Of a stretch of 51,500 bases of DNA, positions 9,619 through 18,038 are shown in pieces. The notes under the pieces were generated by a model. It worked only from the letters and a program-made list of their open reading frames with translations. It made no database searches and had not been told where the DNA came from. Position 1 is the first letter of the stretch, and each line of letters starts with the position of its first letter. This DNA comes from a gamma proteobacterium symbiont of Stewartia floridana (GTDB lineage Bacteria; Pseudomonadota; Gammaproteobacteria; Chromatiales; Chromatiaceae): the NCBI GenBank assembly GCA_003676145.1, contig NAUB01000011.1, forward strand, positions 1 through 51,500. Reading direction: 5' to 3'. Made by a program: the position numbers and the translations under genes.

Positions 9619-9931
9619 TCTGATTCGCACAGCCCCCGACATTTTCTAGCCGACTTTCATGCTATGAACTAGGTAACTCATTCGAACAATTTCCACAACA
9701 GGCCCAGCGTTACAAGTGGAAATTGCTCATTGAGTAAGCAACTTATCTGATAGTGTAGATTTGCTTGCTGCATTAACTCATTCCAATTACTGCATGAAAG
9801 CCCGATTTCAACATGGCTGACTACAGAGTATTATGGAGTAGCATAAAAGATAGGGATTGGATCGAACTGTGCTGGATCAAACAGTTCAAATGAAAGGTTT
9901 GATCTCATGGTATGGCGCACACTGACCGACA
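9619..9931. other. Intergenic region between convergent genes
   Basis: 313 bp. An imperfect palindromic stretch near 9865-9905 (GATCAAAC and GTTTGATC arms, 14 bases apart) lies just after the PepSY gene and may form a weak 3' hairpin for the iron operon. No gene is seen. Confidence 0.4.
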
Positions 9932-10663
9932 TTAGCCTTTACGTTGTAACCACAACCAGCCTCCTGAGAGTGCCAGTAGTATCATTGCCAGTGCCACCAG
10001 ATCGTTAAACAGTGCACCCGGTATTTGCAAAATGCGACCGCTGTGTAGATCCAGCAACAGCCGTTCAACGGTAATGCTGTGACTTTTGAAATTCAGTTCA
10101 GCCTGTAAACTGGAGGGTAGGGGGGTTGCAATGCGAGCGGTCGTATTTATAGCAATACCCGGTTTTAGCTCTAAGGTATCCGAGTGCAGTGTCTGCATGC
10201 CAGTATCAGTGGCAATGACCAACCAATTACCTTGCACGCCGGACAGGGCACTCGTACCATCGGGCACCACACTATTCAGGGTTTCGATCAGTTCACCATC
10301 GCGAGTGAGTACAGTTAACGAGGTATCACAGAGCACGAACCAGAGACCCGCAACCATTTCCGCGCCTTTCAAAGGCTCGCTACAATAGCCAACAGATTCA
10401 CTATCCCAGTAGAGTCTTCCTTGATAAGCGCTAATCCAGCTCGCCTCTGTGGCATAACCCGTAATCTCTTTTGCGAATTCGATGCCATACCAACTCAATA
10501 TCCAGGGTGATGTGATGGGTTTTGTATCCAAACCGAATCGATTGGTGTGATTGATGGCAATACCGGTTATAGCGATCAGTATCACAAATAGAGACAGTAT
10601 GAAGCCGATGCGACGGTGCCAGCGCAACAAAAACAGGCGTACACTACGCTTGAAATTTCCCAT
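9932..10663 (-). CDS. PepSY-associated transmembrane protein
   Basis: 243 residues. The N-terminus has the PepSY-TM pattern RWHRRIGFILSLFVILIAITGIAINH (helix about 15-40, with His residues at both ends). A periplasmic domain of about 160 residues follows, with HSGRI near the end, then a final helix (about 218-238). PepSY-TM proteins include inner-membrane reductases of ferric siderophores (FoxB, FpvG class) and other electron-transfer subunits. It overlaps the FMN-binding gene by one base, so the two are co-translated, and they close the Fur-linked iron operon. A role in passing electrons to periplasmic ferric iron is inferred from context. Confidence 0.75.
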   Translation of the reverse strand: MGNFKRSVRLFLLRWHRRIGFILSLFVILIAITGIAINHTNRFGLDTKPITSPWILSWYGIEFAKEITGYATEASWISAYQGRLYWDSESVGYCSEPLKGAEMVAGLWFVLCDTSLTVLTRDGELIETLNSVVPDGTSALSGVQGNWLVIATDTGMQTLHSDTLELKPGIAINTTARIATPLPSSLQAELNFKSHSITVERLLLDLHSGRILQIPGALFNDLVALAMILLALSGGWLWLQRKG

Positions 10664-11247
10664 TAGCCTGAACTGCCTCCGTTCGGTTTGTGGCCAATTG
10701 CAGGGGCGGTCACTGTCACCTGTCCACTAAGATAGAGAGCAGCCCTGGCAACTTTTTTCATGGCGATAACCGAGAGGGTTGCACCACTGATGCTGTCGAT
10801 ATGTTGAGTGAGTCTCAATCGATCAGTCAACGAAGCACCGAGAAACTGATCGGTAAAGAAGGTCTGTTTGATTTCCCAACCACGACTTTCACGAAATGCC
10901 AGCACATAGATCGACTCGATCTGCTGGTTGTTTACCACCACGCCGAAGGTGATGGGTTTAACCTTGCCGATTTCGTTCAGAATCCAGGCTGTCTGCTCTT
11001 TGTTCTCATCATTCGTCCAATAACGAATACGCAGTCCCGGATATTTATGGCCAAAAATCTTTTTTAATTTTTGTTTTATTGGCTTGCTGAACCAAAGTTT
11101 ATGGCCAGTATAACTGGTGCCTAAATTTTGACTCAGGAAATCTTCTTTACTCAGGTAGGTTTCTTGGGCCCATAGCGGAGTCGCTGCAGTGAGCAATACG
11201 GCATAACTACAGCAGACTAATAGGAGCAATAGACGATTCAGATTCAT
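10663..11247 (-). CDS. Exported FMN-binding domain protein (RnfG/NqrC-like)
   Basis: 194 residues. A signal peptide ends near PLWAQ. The C-terminal domain shows the flavinylation motif DSISGATLS, where the Thr usually carries covalently bound FMN by a phosphoester bond, as in RnfG and NqrC. A flavin transferase (ApbE) would be needed; none is in the window. Located between the porin gene (59 bp) and the overlapping PepSY gene. The pair could form a transmembrane electron chain to the periplasm, plausibly for Fe(III) reduction; that is inference. Confidence 0.8.
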   Translation of the reverse strand: MNLNRLLLLLVCCSYAVLLTAATPLWAQETYLSKEDFLSQNLGTSYTGHKLWFSKPIKQKLKKIFGHKYPGLRIRYWTNDENKEQTAWILNEIGKVKPITFGVVVNNQQIESIYVLAFRESRGWEIKQTFFTDQFLGASLTDRLRLTQHIDSISGATLSVIAMKKVARAALYLSGQVTVTAPAIGHKPNGGSSG

Positions 11248-11306
11248 GACAGTAATGAGATCCTCTGCAACGCTCCCGGTGCGTTATGACCACACCGGGA
11301 TTGTCG

Positions 11307-12461
11307 TTAGAACTGGTAGCCTAGACCCAGGTTGAAGCCATCACTGTTGCCGGCATCGTCATTCTGTAGTTGGTAATCAAACTTCAATACCACATCACTG
11401 TGTGGATAGTAGTTGAGTCCAAAGTCTGTCTGTGACGCATCCACCTCAGCCTCCTGTGACCAGGCGCTCTGGCGGACAAAAAAACCTAACGCTTCCATGG
11501 GACGCCAGGCGAGTTCGAGATAACCGCCGTCCTGCACGTCTTTACCCGCCGCTTCTGCGGCATCGCCACCCAGGTCCCAGCGGGCATAAAGACCTTTGGC
11601 CGTGAAATCACCCAACTGGTAGATGATATGACCACCGATCAGAGTGGCTTCTTCCGCATAGGATTCCTCAGCACTCTGGTCCAAGTCAGGCTGGTATTGG
11701 GCGTAGGCGGCTAGCTCCAGGCCTGGCATGCCGGTATAGACAGCACGGCCGGTCACTGCAAAATCGAAGGCATCTGCGAAGGAGCCTTTTTGTTTACCTC
11801 CCTTGAGATTGAAAGGATCACTCTCACTGGTTTTCAGGCCTTCTGAAAGCATCAAGTCGAAACGTAGGGCAGTGTCGGTGCGATAGATCAGATTGACACC
11901 GTTAGACCACCAGGTGGTAGGGATAATGGTGGTCTCCACAATCGGACGCTCTACACCGTAAAAAGTTGGCGGTTCGTGGGTCTCGTTAATGATGCCAATT
12001 GGCATCAGAATCGCACCAACCTGAGCCATTGCACCCTGATACACATCAAACTCGATAAAGGCCTGCTCAAGTTCCACGGCACCACGCCTGGAGGAGCTGG
12101 CGATAATGTGCTCAACTTCAAGCTCGGAAACGAAACGGATTGAGTCAGAGAAGTCATAGCCAAAGAAGATCACGAAGCGGTGAAAATCCAACTCCCGGTC
12201 GTCGACTCCATCCACATCCAGGTGGTTGTAGTGCAGTTCACCATAACCGCCGAGATGGACCTGGTTAGCCATGCTCTCTTCTGTCTGTTGAGTCTCGACG
12301 CTGTCTGCCATGGCTTCCAGCTTGGCATCCAGGTCCTGCTCCAGTTGATCGATGCGTTCACGCAGTGCCTCGATTTCAGCTTGGTCGCTTGCACTTTCGG
12401 CAATCGCTGTAGTGCTGAACAGGATTGAGGTGAGTAACAGAGGGATTCTGATATGTTTCAT
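11307..12461 (-). CDS. Outer-membrane porin with N-terminal coiled coil
   Basis: 384 residues. Signal peptide (cleavage near AIAES), then a short Glu/Leu coiled coil (about 25-60, IEALRERIDQLEQDLD), then a beta-rich region that ends in GLGYQF with the C-terminal Phe typical of outer-membrane barrels. The segment VHLGGYGELHYNH and the FYGVERPIVE region resemble phosphate-selective-porin-like (OprO/P-type) proteins found beside imelysin genes. It lies 44 bp after the second imelysin gene and 59 bp before the FMN-binding gene. It may let an iron species through the outer membrane in place of a TonB receptor; the substrate is not shown by the sequence. Confidence 0.8.
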   Translation of the reverse strand: MKHIRIPLLLTSILFSTTAIAESASDQAEIEALRERIDQLEQDLDAKLEAMADSVETQQTEESMANQVHLGGYGELHYNHLDVDGVDDRELDFHRFVIFFGYDFSDSIRFVSELEVEHIIASSSRRGAVELEQAFIEFDVYQGAMAQVGAILMPIGIINETHEPPTFYGVERPIVETTIIPTTWWSNGVNLIYRTDTALRFDLMLSEGLKTSESDPFNLKGGKQKGSFADAFDFAVTGRAVYTGMPGLELAAYAQYQPDLDQSAEESYAEEATLIGGHIIYQLGDFTAKGLYARWDLGGDAAEAAGKDVQDGGYLELAWRPMEALGFFVRQSAWSQEAEVDASQTDFGLNYYPHSDVVLKFDYQLQNDDAGNSDGFNLGLGYQF

Positions 12462-12505
12462 GTCTATACAGCCTGTCTAAAATATAAATGATGTGCGACT
12501 GACGG

Positions 12506-13573
12506 TCAGTCACCGTCACTGAAGTTGATACCCAGCTCTACGTCCAATCCGTTGGGTATCTCCCGCTTGAAGTGACCGTCGAGTTTGGCGATATTTGTTT
12601 CCAGCAACTCTGCATTCCGGGTGTTGATGGCGGTGCGGATGGTGGTTATGGTCTCCCGCACAGCGGCTACCGAATCACTAAAACCACCAGCTTCCATCAA
12701 GCCAAGAAAACTGACTTCGGTATTACCCTCCAGTAGTATTTCGATTTCGTCGATTGCTCCACTGAAGCCATTCCAGGCCATCCCGGAAAGCGTTGCGCTG
12801 GTGGTAAGTACATTGCGTCTGTTCAGGTAATCGAGATGCTCCTGAACCGAAACCAGGAGCTGGGTGAGGTTGTTGCTGCCATCATCGAGCTGGTCATCAA
12901 GAAACAGGGTACGATAGGGCAGGTCGGCGTCCTTATGCTGTAATTGCCACCCCTGCACCACATAGTCTGCATTGCTTGCCAGCTGACGAGCCATGCCTGT
13001 GAGAATCTTGCACTTGCGAGGGTTGTTCGCAAAGTCTTCGATGATATCGTCCGCCACAGCACTCTGAGCACCACCGCTGGCTTCGAAAGAGAGGACTTCC
13101 AGTGCCAACAGGCCGACTTTGTTAAAGGTCTGTTGTTCGAAGAAGGTTTCATCCAAACGCTCCGATCCGGTAATCAGATTGTCGATCTCATCTCGTACCG
13201 TATTGATATAGTTGGTGCCGCGTAGCCGTAGACTGTCGATAAAGGTGTATTTGGCAAATACCAGATCATCATTGAGGGGGCCAAAGTTGTAGTTCGCCAG
13301 GTGAAACCACTTCTCATACAGGTTATTCCAGGCACTCTGCAGAACTGCCAACTCCGCAGTGTTGACCGCACCACAAAATCGGTCGGTTACAGATTGATAG
13401 GTCAGAGCCTGGGTCTTGAAAGCTGTGGCAGCTGGAATGACCGACTGATCAACCGCATATTGTAGGGCCAGGTTCAGGTTGTAGACTGTCAATTCCGGTG
13501 GATCGTTGGGGCGACTGCCGCTACAGCCACTGAGTATCAACAGACAGAGAGAAATCAGACTGCTATTTCGCAT
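12506..13573 (-). CDS. Imelysin-family lipoprotein lacking the canonical His
   Basis: 355 residues from the ATG at 13573, which gives a clean lipobox (LILSGC). The frame is open further to 13639 and offers ATGs at 13588 and 13585. The imelysin (peptidase M75-like) fold is supported by the Asn/Trp-rich helices (AWNNLYEKWFHLANYNFGPL) and by its place in a typical imelysin cluster. The family motif GxHxxE reads GLLALE here, so the metal-binding His is Leu while the Glu stays. This copy may bind iron differently or act as a partner of the intact imelysin upstream. It follows the DUF1513 gene by 32 bp. Confidence 0.8.
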   Translation of the reverse strand: MRNSSLISLCLLILSGCSGSRPNDPPELTVYNLNLALQYAVDQSVIPAATAFKTQALTYQSVTDRFCGAVNTAELAVLQSAWNNLYEKWFHLANYNFGPLNDDLVFAKYTFIDSLRLRGTNYINTVRDEIDNLITGSERLDETFFEQQTFNKVGLLALEVLSFEASGGAQSAVADDIIEDFANNPRKCKILTGMARQLASNADYVVQGWQLQHKDADLPYRTLFLDDQLDDGSNNLTQLLVSVQEHLDYLNRRNVLTTSATLSGMAWNGFSGAIDEIEILLEGNTEVSFLGLMEAGGFSDSVAAVRETITTIRTAINTRNAELLETNIAKLDGHFKREIPNGLDVELGINFSDGD

Positions 13574-13605
13574 GGTGATAAACATCATAGAATTGATTTG
13601 GAGAG

Positions 13606-14742
13606 TTACCCTGTTGTGAGAAGCAGATGGTTGTCCCATCTGATATCAGGGTGTTGGCGATGTGCTCGATCTTCTTTCAGGGTCTGAGCATCAAGCAGTC
13701 TCATCTGACCATTGGAACTGGTCAGGGCAAAATAGCGCTGGTCCGCCGTAACTGCGATGCCGCAGACATCATGCAGTTGATGATATCCGAGAAAGACACC
13801 GTTATTCAGATCCCAAAAGAGCGCAATGCTGCCTTTGGGGCTGGTGAAGCCGACGACTCGGTTTTTGTTATTGATTGCAACACTGCCAATATAATCGCGC
13901 ATTTGCATCAACACGGCCGCCGGTGCTTCGAGTAAACGTGGCGGATTACCAAGTCGATGAGTTGCGGTTAATGGCACGAGTGAATCATGAGCAGCAGCTT
14001 CTCGTTGAAACTGCATTGCAAAGGCAACGGTATCATCGACGGCCACATCAAGATGCCGAATGCTGGCTTTTGCCTCGGGAAGACGATGTAAGGCAAGCCT
14101 TTTACCGGAGTAACTATCGATGTAGCAGAGGTTTGAGGACATGCTATCCAGATTGAGTTTTTTTCTGCCACTATCGGGATGGGTGAGTATGCCGCCGTTG
14201 GCAACAACCAGGGTCTTGCCATCATTCAGCAGCTTCAGTTCATGAGGCCCAATGCCATGGCTGGAGATTTCAGCCAACAGTTCATAGCTGTTTGCATCTC
14301 TGATGGCGATCAAGCCTCGACCCGTGTCGATCTCTGTTTCAGTGGTGAAGAGCAGTTTTCCATCAGGTGAAAAACAACCATGCCCAAACAGATGCCGGTT
14401 GTTTTTACACACAAAGGCCAGTCGATGATCATGGCTCTCCAGGTCGACCTCTATGGCCTCTTTTCCGGGACGTCGGGCAAACATCACCACTCGGTGATGC
14501 AATGGATGGAGGCAGACACCGTGACCACGGAATCCAGTAGGTAGTTCGTGATTGGTGGCATTACCTGAATGAAACAGACCCATGCCGTAGGTTTTGGCTC
14601 TATCTCCTTGCGCAGAAAGCCAGACGTCGCTTCTGCCCCTATTCTGATGTGCGCCTGCAGCAATAAGAGAGGAGGGCATAAGTGCCAGGGTTGCAATACC
14701 AGAGACGAGCGCTCTGCGAGATATTCCAGTTCTATTAACCAT
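13606..14742 (-). CDS. DUF1513 beta-propeller protein, Tat-exported
   Basis: 378 residues from the ATG at 14742, 13 bp after the stop of the di-haem gene; a longer frame to 14778 would overlap that gene. The N-terminus has a twin-arginine signal (SRRALVSG followed by a hydrophobic run), so the protein is exported folded. The body shows propeller-like repeats (GHGCFSPDGKLLFTTE, GIGPHELKLLNDGKTLVVANGG, HLDVAVDDTVAFAMQ). DUF1513 proteins occur with imelysin and DUF1111 proteins in iron-regulated clusters; their biochemical task is not established. A role as periplasmic partner of the imelysins is inferred from conserved context. Confidence 0.85.
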   Translation of the reverse strand: MVNRTGISRRALVSGIATLALMPSSLIAAGAHQNRGRSDVWLSAQGDRAKTYGMGLFHSGNATNHELPTGFRGHGVCLHPLHHRVVMFARRPGKEAIEVDLESHDHRLAFVCKNNRHLFGHGCFSPDGKLLFTTETEIDTGRGLIAIRDANSYELLAEISSHGIGPHELKLLNDGKTLVVANGGILTHPDSGRKKLNLDSMSSNLCYIDSYSGKRLALHRLPEAKASIRHLDVAVDDTVAFAMQFQREAAAHDSLVPLTATHRLGNPPRLLEAPAAVLMQMRDYIGSVAINNKNRVVGFTSPKGSIALFWDLNNGVFLGYHQLHDVCGIAVTADQRYFALTSSNGQMRLLDAQTLKEDRAHRQHPDIRWDNHLLLTTG

Positions 14743-14755
14743 CTTTAGATACCGC

Positions 14756-16231
14756 TTAAAGGGATTCCACGAATTCAATCAGTAACTGTCGCTGAGCCGA
14801 CTTGAGATTGACGAAATGTTGCTTGACTTGTTCGGCTTCACCTCCATGCCAGAGAATTGCCTCTTCAACCGTTCGTGCGCGACCATCATGTAGCAGGTTG
14901 TTACTGCCATTAACCGCTTCACGCAATCCAACACCCCAAAGTGGAGGCGTTCGCCACTCACTCCCGCTGGCTTGGTAATCAGGCCGGCCGTCCGCAAGAG
15001 CGGGGCCCATGTCATGTAGCAATAGATCTGTGTAAGGCCAGATTTTCTGTCGAGAGAGGTGGGGCAGTTGACTGGATTCAGCTGTCGTGAAATCCGGATG
15101 GTGACATAACTGACAGCCTGATTGGTGGAATAGCTCCCGTCCTGCCAATACCGACTCACTGTTCCAGTTGCTGCGTTTGGGAACCCCAATATTGCGTAGA
15201 AAATCAGTCACCAAGCTCAATAGATTGGACGAGATTTCCACCCCATCTTCACCATTTCCGTTGGCGGTTTTCAAACATCGGGTCTGCACCTCGGTACAGG
15301 GTTGTTGCGGGAATATGGGATTGGTAATACCTACATCGCCAGCAAAGGCAGCAGCGGTGACAATGCGCAGGTTATTCGCCCGATTGGCCTTCAATCCAAA
15401 TCGTCCCGCTACGGTCCTGGCTTGTTCGAAGTCCCAAACCTGATTAACTCTGCCTGAGACTCCATCAGTATTGTCGTCCTGTGGATCGGCAAGGTCGTCG
15501 ATGGCAAATTGTGGGATCAGCTCCAGCAGGCCTGCGCCATGGATAGGTGGGGAGTTACGTAAGCTGAACATGGTGTCAGGATTTAATTCACCATAAGCCA
15601 GTTTAGTGATACGAGGTTTCGGCCAGCGCAGATTAACTCGAGTCTGATCCGGATAGGTGTAGGTCGACTGTTGCCAGTCGATATAGATATAGGCCTCTGG
15701 TTTTACCTCCTCAGCTTTCAGACTCACCTTTTTCAACTGACTTACCTGTCGGAGCTGATGACTCAGAGCAACCGACTGGGTCTGTAGTTGGTCACCGTAT
15801 ATAGGCTCAGGTACCACTCCTTGGATTTTGTCTTTGCCTGGGATACTGATGCGTACGAAGGGTCCGATCAGCTCTTGATCCGGGCTCTCCGGCATCTGGC
15901 TGCGACCACCGTTGATATGGCAAAAAAGGCAGCTTCGCGCATTGTAGACAGGACCCAACCCATCACGTGCAGTCGTTATGGTAGGGGCACGTACCCAGGG
16001 TTGATGAGCCAGGGCTTTGCCAGCATGAAAATCCGGATGGAGTGCCTGAGGAAGATTTTCAGCCGGTAACTGAAATGAGGCAAAAGGTTGGCTTGAAACC
16101 GAAGTTTCACCCCCAGGTAGTGATTCTGATGGCGACAGGGTGGGTGCGGCTGAGTTGCTGCACCCGCTAACCATTAGCAGCATGGAACAGCCCACTGCAA
16201 TGCTCAACAGCGTTTTTCGGATAATGTACAT
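14756..16231 (-). CDS. Di-haem oxidoreductase lipoprotein (DUF1111)
   Basis: 491 residues. Lipobox LMVSGC near residue 24. Two CxxCH haem sites: SCLFCHINGGRS (about 110) and GCQLCHHPDF (about 375), as in the DUF1111 family called thiol oxidoreductase or di-haem oxidoreductase. The region PPLWGVGLREAVNGSNNLLHDGRARTVEEAILWHGG is the strongly conserved C-terminal block. It is the second gene of the iron operon, after imelysin (113 bp gap holding a hairpin) and before DUF1513. It probably does redox chemistry on iron or on its partner imelysins in the periplasm. Confidence 0.9.
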   Translation of the reverse strand: MYIIRKTLLSIAVGCSMLLMVSGCSNSAAPTLSPSESLPGGETSVSSQPFASFQLPAENLPQALHPDFHAGKALAHQPWVRAPTITTARDGLGPVYNARSCLFCHINGGRSQMPESPDQELIGPFVRISIPGKDKIQGVVPEPIYGDQLQTQSVALSHQLRQVSQLKKVSLKAEEVKPEAYIYIDWQQSTYTYPDQTRVNLRWPKPRITKLAYGELNPDTMFSLRNSPPIHGAGLLELIPQFAIDDLADPQDDNTDGVSGRVNQVWDFEQARTVAGRFGLKANRANNLRIVTAAAFAGDVGITNPIFPQQPCTEVQTRCLKTANGNGEDGVEISSNLLSLVTDFLRNIGVPKRSNWNSESVLAGRELFHQSGCQLCHHPDFTTAESSQLPHLSRQKIWPYTDLLLHDMGPALADGRPDYQASGSEWRTPPLWGVGLREAVNGSNNLLHDGRARTVEEAILWHGGEAEQVKQHFVNLKSAQRQLLIEFVESL

Positions 16232-16299
16232 GATTGGCGTTTGATCGTGTGAAGAGGTAAAAAACAGACAATGCCGGCTCTGCCTGTTGACTACCGGTA

Positions 16300-16328
16300 G
16301 ACAGATCAGCTGTAGCGGCTGATCTGTC
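16300..16328 (-). other. Intercistronic 11-bp perfect hairpin after first imelysin gene
   Basis: Arms 16300-16310 and 16318-16328 pair perfectly around seven bases. It sits 16 bp after the stop codon of the first imelysin gene and before the DUF1111 gene. There is no T-run on the minus strand, so it looks more like an mRNA-stabilising or processing hairpin than a full terminator. It could raise the amount of the first gene's message over the rest. Confidence 0.5.
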
Positions 16329-16344
16329 TCTTAACAGCTACTGG

Positions 16345-17826
16345 TCAGCATTCAGTGGATGGATCGGTGGTATCACATCCCGATGCATCATCATCAACCA
16401 CACTACCCAGATTCAGTTCATCGGCAATTTGTTGAATGAAAGATGATTGGCTGTTCAGGGAGATGATTGCCGGATACATGGGATTGTCGCTGGTCTTCGC
16501 CTCAGTGATTAGTACATCGACCGGTCGGCCTGCCCGAGCGGCCGCATCAATCGCCACATAAGCCGATTCGGTGTCTGAAAGGGCAGATTCGATATTGCTC
16601 TTCAATGTTGTGAGCCCGGCATCCTGAAGGTAGTCATCGATGCCATACCCATCCACGGCATTGGTGGTTACATCGTCAATGCCATCCAGGTTGCTGTCGT
16701 AGCCTGCATAGGTGCCGTAATAACTGTTGGAAACCCCTTCCGCATTCAGCCAGATATCACGGTGGGTATTGTCGGAAAAGCAGGAGTGTTCATCTTCCTG
16801 GGAGTTGGCGCTGAAAGCGATCTGCATGCGCTCACCCGCCAGCTCGCCTTCGGATAGGGTGCCCATCCCTGTAAGAATCTCTGCCAGCTTCTGTTTCGCT
16901 TCGTTTTCATTGGCCACCGAGGTGAAGGCGGTACGGTAACTGGCACCTTCAATCCAACCATCTCGAACCTGTTGCAGGTCAGCAATCAACTTGTCTACGG
17001 CAACTTCCAGGTACTGGTGGCGGCGATCGGCCGCATCATTAGACGTTGTGCTGACAAAGTCGGCTAACGGACGTTGCCCCCCTGTCGCCAGATTGGTAGC
17101 GTCATGAGTTTTAACCGCCTGAGTCCTATCCTCCGGGACTGTAATCGTGGCGTTATTGTTGAGGTCCTGCCCCCAAAGCAGGAATTCAATGGCATGGTAA
17201 CCGGCAATGACATCATGTTCGTCATCGGCGGTAGCCGTATTGGCCAACAGTTCTGCGTTGATAGTAATAGTAGAATCACCAATGATGTTGTTGCTGCTGT
17301 CGGCTTCGGCATCGGCTTCAGTAAGCGCACCGTTTCCGTTGATACCTGCAGCATTTGCAGTCACACCCACTTGGTCATCGCCAAAATCATCGGCACTATT
17401 ACCGCTATTCACATTCACATAGTCGATCAGTGCCTCACCAAGTGGCCAGGCATTGATGTCACCTTCAGGGCCATCTTCATCACTGTAGTTTGTTGAATCG
17501 ATAGGGCTGAGGCGGAAACGGTAAACTTCGGTCTGACCATAGGGTTCGCGGGCTGCCAACCAAGCCCGCTTAGCCGTATTGAGGGTTGTCTCAGTGGGAT
17601 CGGCACGTAAAGCGGCGAGGGCGATTTTCAATCCTTCAGCTGTCGTAATGGCATCATTGTAAGCTGCCAAAGCGATATCTGCGTTGGTCTCCAATACTTT
17701 CAATACGTTTTCTATGTTGATCAATGATGTATTCGAGCTGTTGTCGTCACTACTCCCGCCACCACCTCCACAGGCAGTGAACAGGCTTGCACTCAGTAGG
17801 GCCATAGCAATGGGTTGCAGTTTCAT
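16345..17826 (-). CDS. Imelysin-family iron-regulated lipoprotein, intact GxHxxE
   Basis: 493 residues. Lipoprotein signal ends LFTACGGGGG. The imelysin domain covers most of the protein, with REPYGQTEVYRFRLSPID and the family motif as GYHAIEFLLWG (about 220), in which His and Glu are kept. Further conserved blocks are RHQYLEVAVDKLIADL and SQEDEHSCFSDNTHRDI. Imelysin proteins (IrpA, IcmP, EfeO relatives) are periplasmic or surface proteins that bind iron and are induced by iron limitation. It is the first gene of the minus-strand operon. The Fur-like site lies about 100 bp upstream. Confidence 0.92.
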   Translation of the reverse strand: MKLQPIAMALLSASLFTACGGGGGSSDDNSSNTSLINIENVLKVLETNADIALAAYNDAITTAEGLKIALAALRADPTETTLNTAKRAWLAAREPYGQTEVYRFRLSPIDSTNYSDEDGPEGDINAWPLGEALIDYVNVNSGNSADDFGDDQVGVTANAAGINGNGALTEADAEADSSNNIIGDSTITINAELLANTATADDEHDVIAGYHAIEFLLWGQDLNNNATITVPEDRTQAVKTHDATNLATGGQRPLADFVSTTSNDAADRRHQYLEVAVDKLIADLQQVRDGWIEGASYRTAFTSVANENEAKQKLAEILTGMGTLSEGELAGERMQIAFSANSQEDEHSCFSDNTHRDIWLNAEGVSNSYYGTYAGYDSNLDGIDDVTTNAVDGYGIDDYLQDAGLTTLKSNIESALSDTESAYVAIDAAARAGRPVDVLITEAKTSDNPMYPAIISLNSQSSFIQQIADELNLGSVVDDDASGCDTTDPSTEC

Positions 17827-17924
17827 TTAGGTACTCCTAGTCAAACTCAATTTAATACGGCCCTAAGTCCCACAATCGAGACAGGTTTCGAACAGGCCAT
17901 GAAAGTGTCGAAAAAGATAGTAAT

Positions 17925-17943
17925 GAAAATAAGAATAATTATC
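17925..17943. promoter_or_regulatory. Fur box between imelysin operon and di-haem peroxidase
   Basis: GAAAATAAGAATAATTATC matches 15 of 19 positions of the Fur consensus GATAATGATAATCATTATC. It lies in the 212-bp divergent region and can control both directions. The surrounding 60 bp are very AT-rich, as expected for promoters. Confidence 0.7.
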
Positions 17944-18038
17944 AATAGTATTACCAATAATATTATTTTATACTCTTTATTCCCTTTAATTTGACCTGTA
18001 TTTAGCAACCTGGCCGAAATGGCTAATGACTTTAAACT

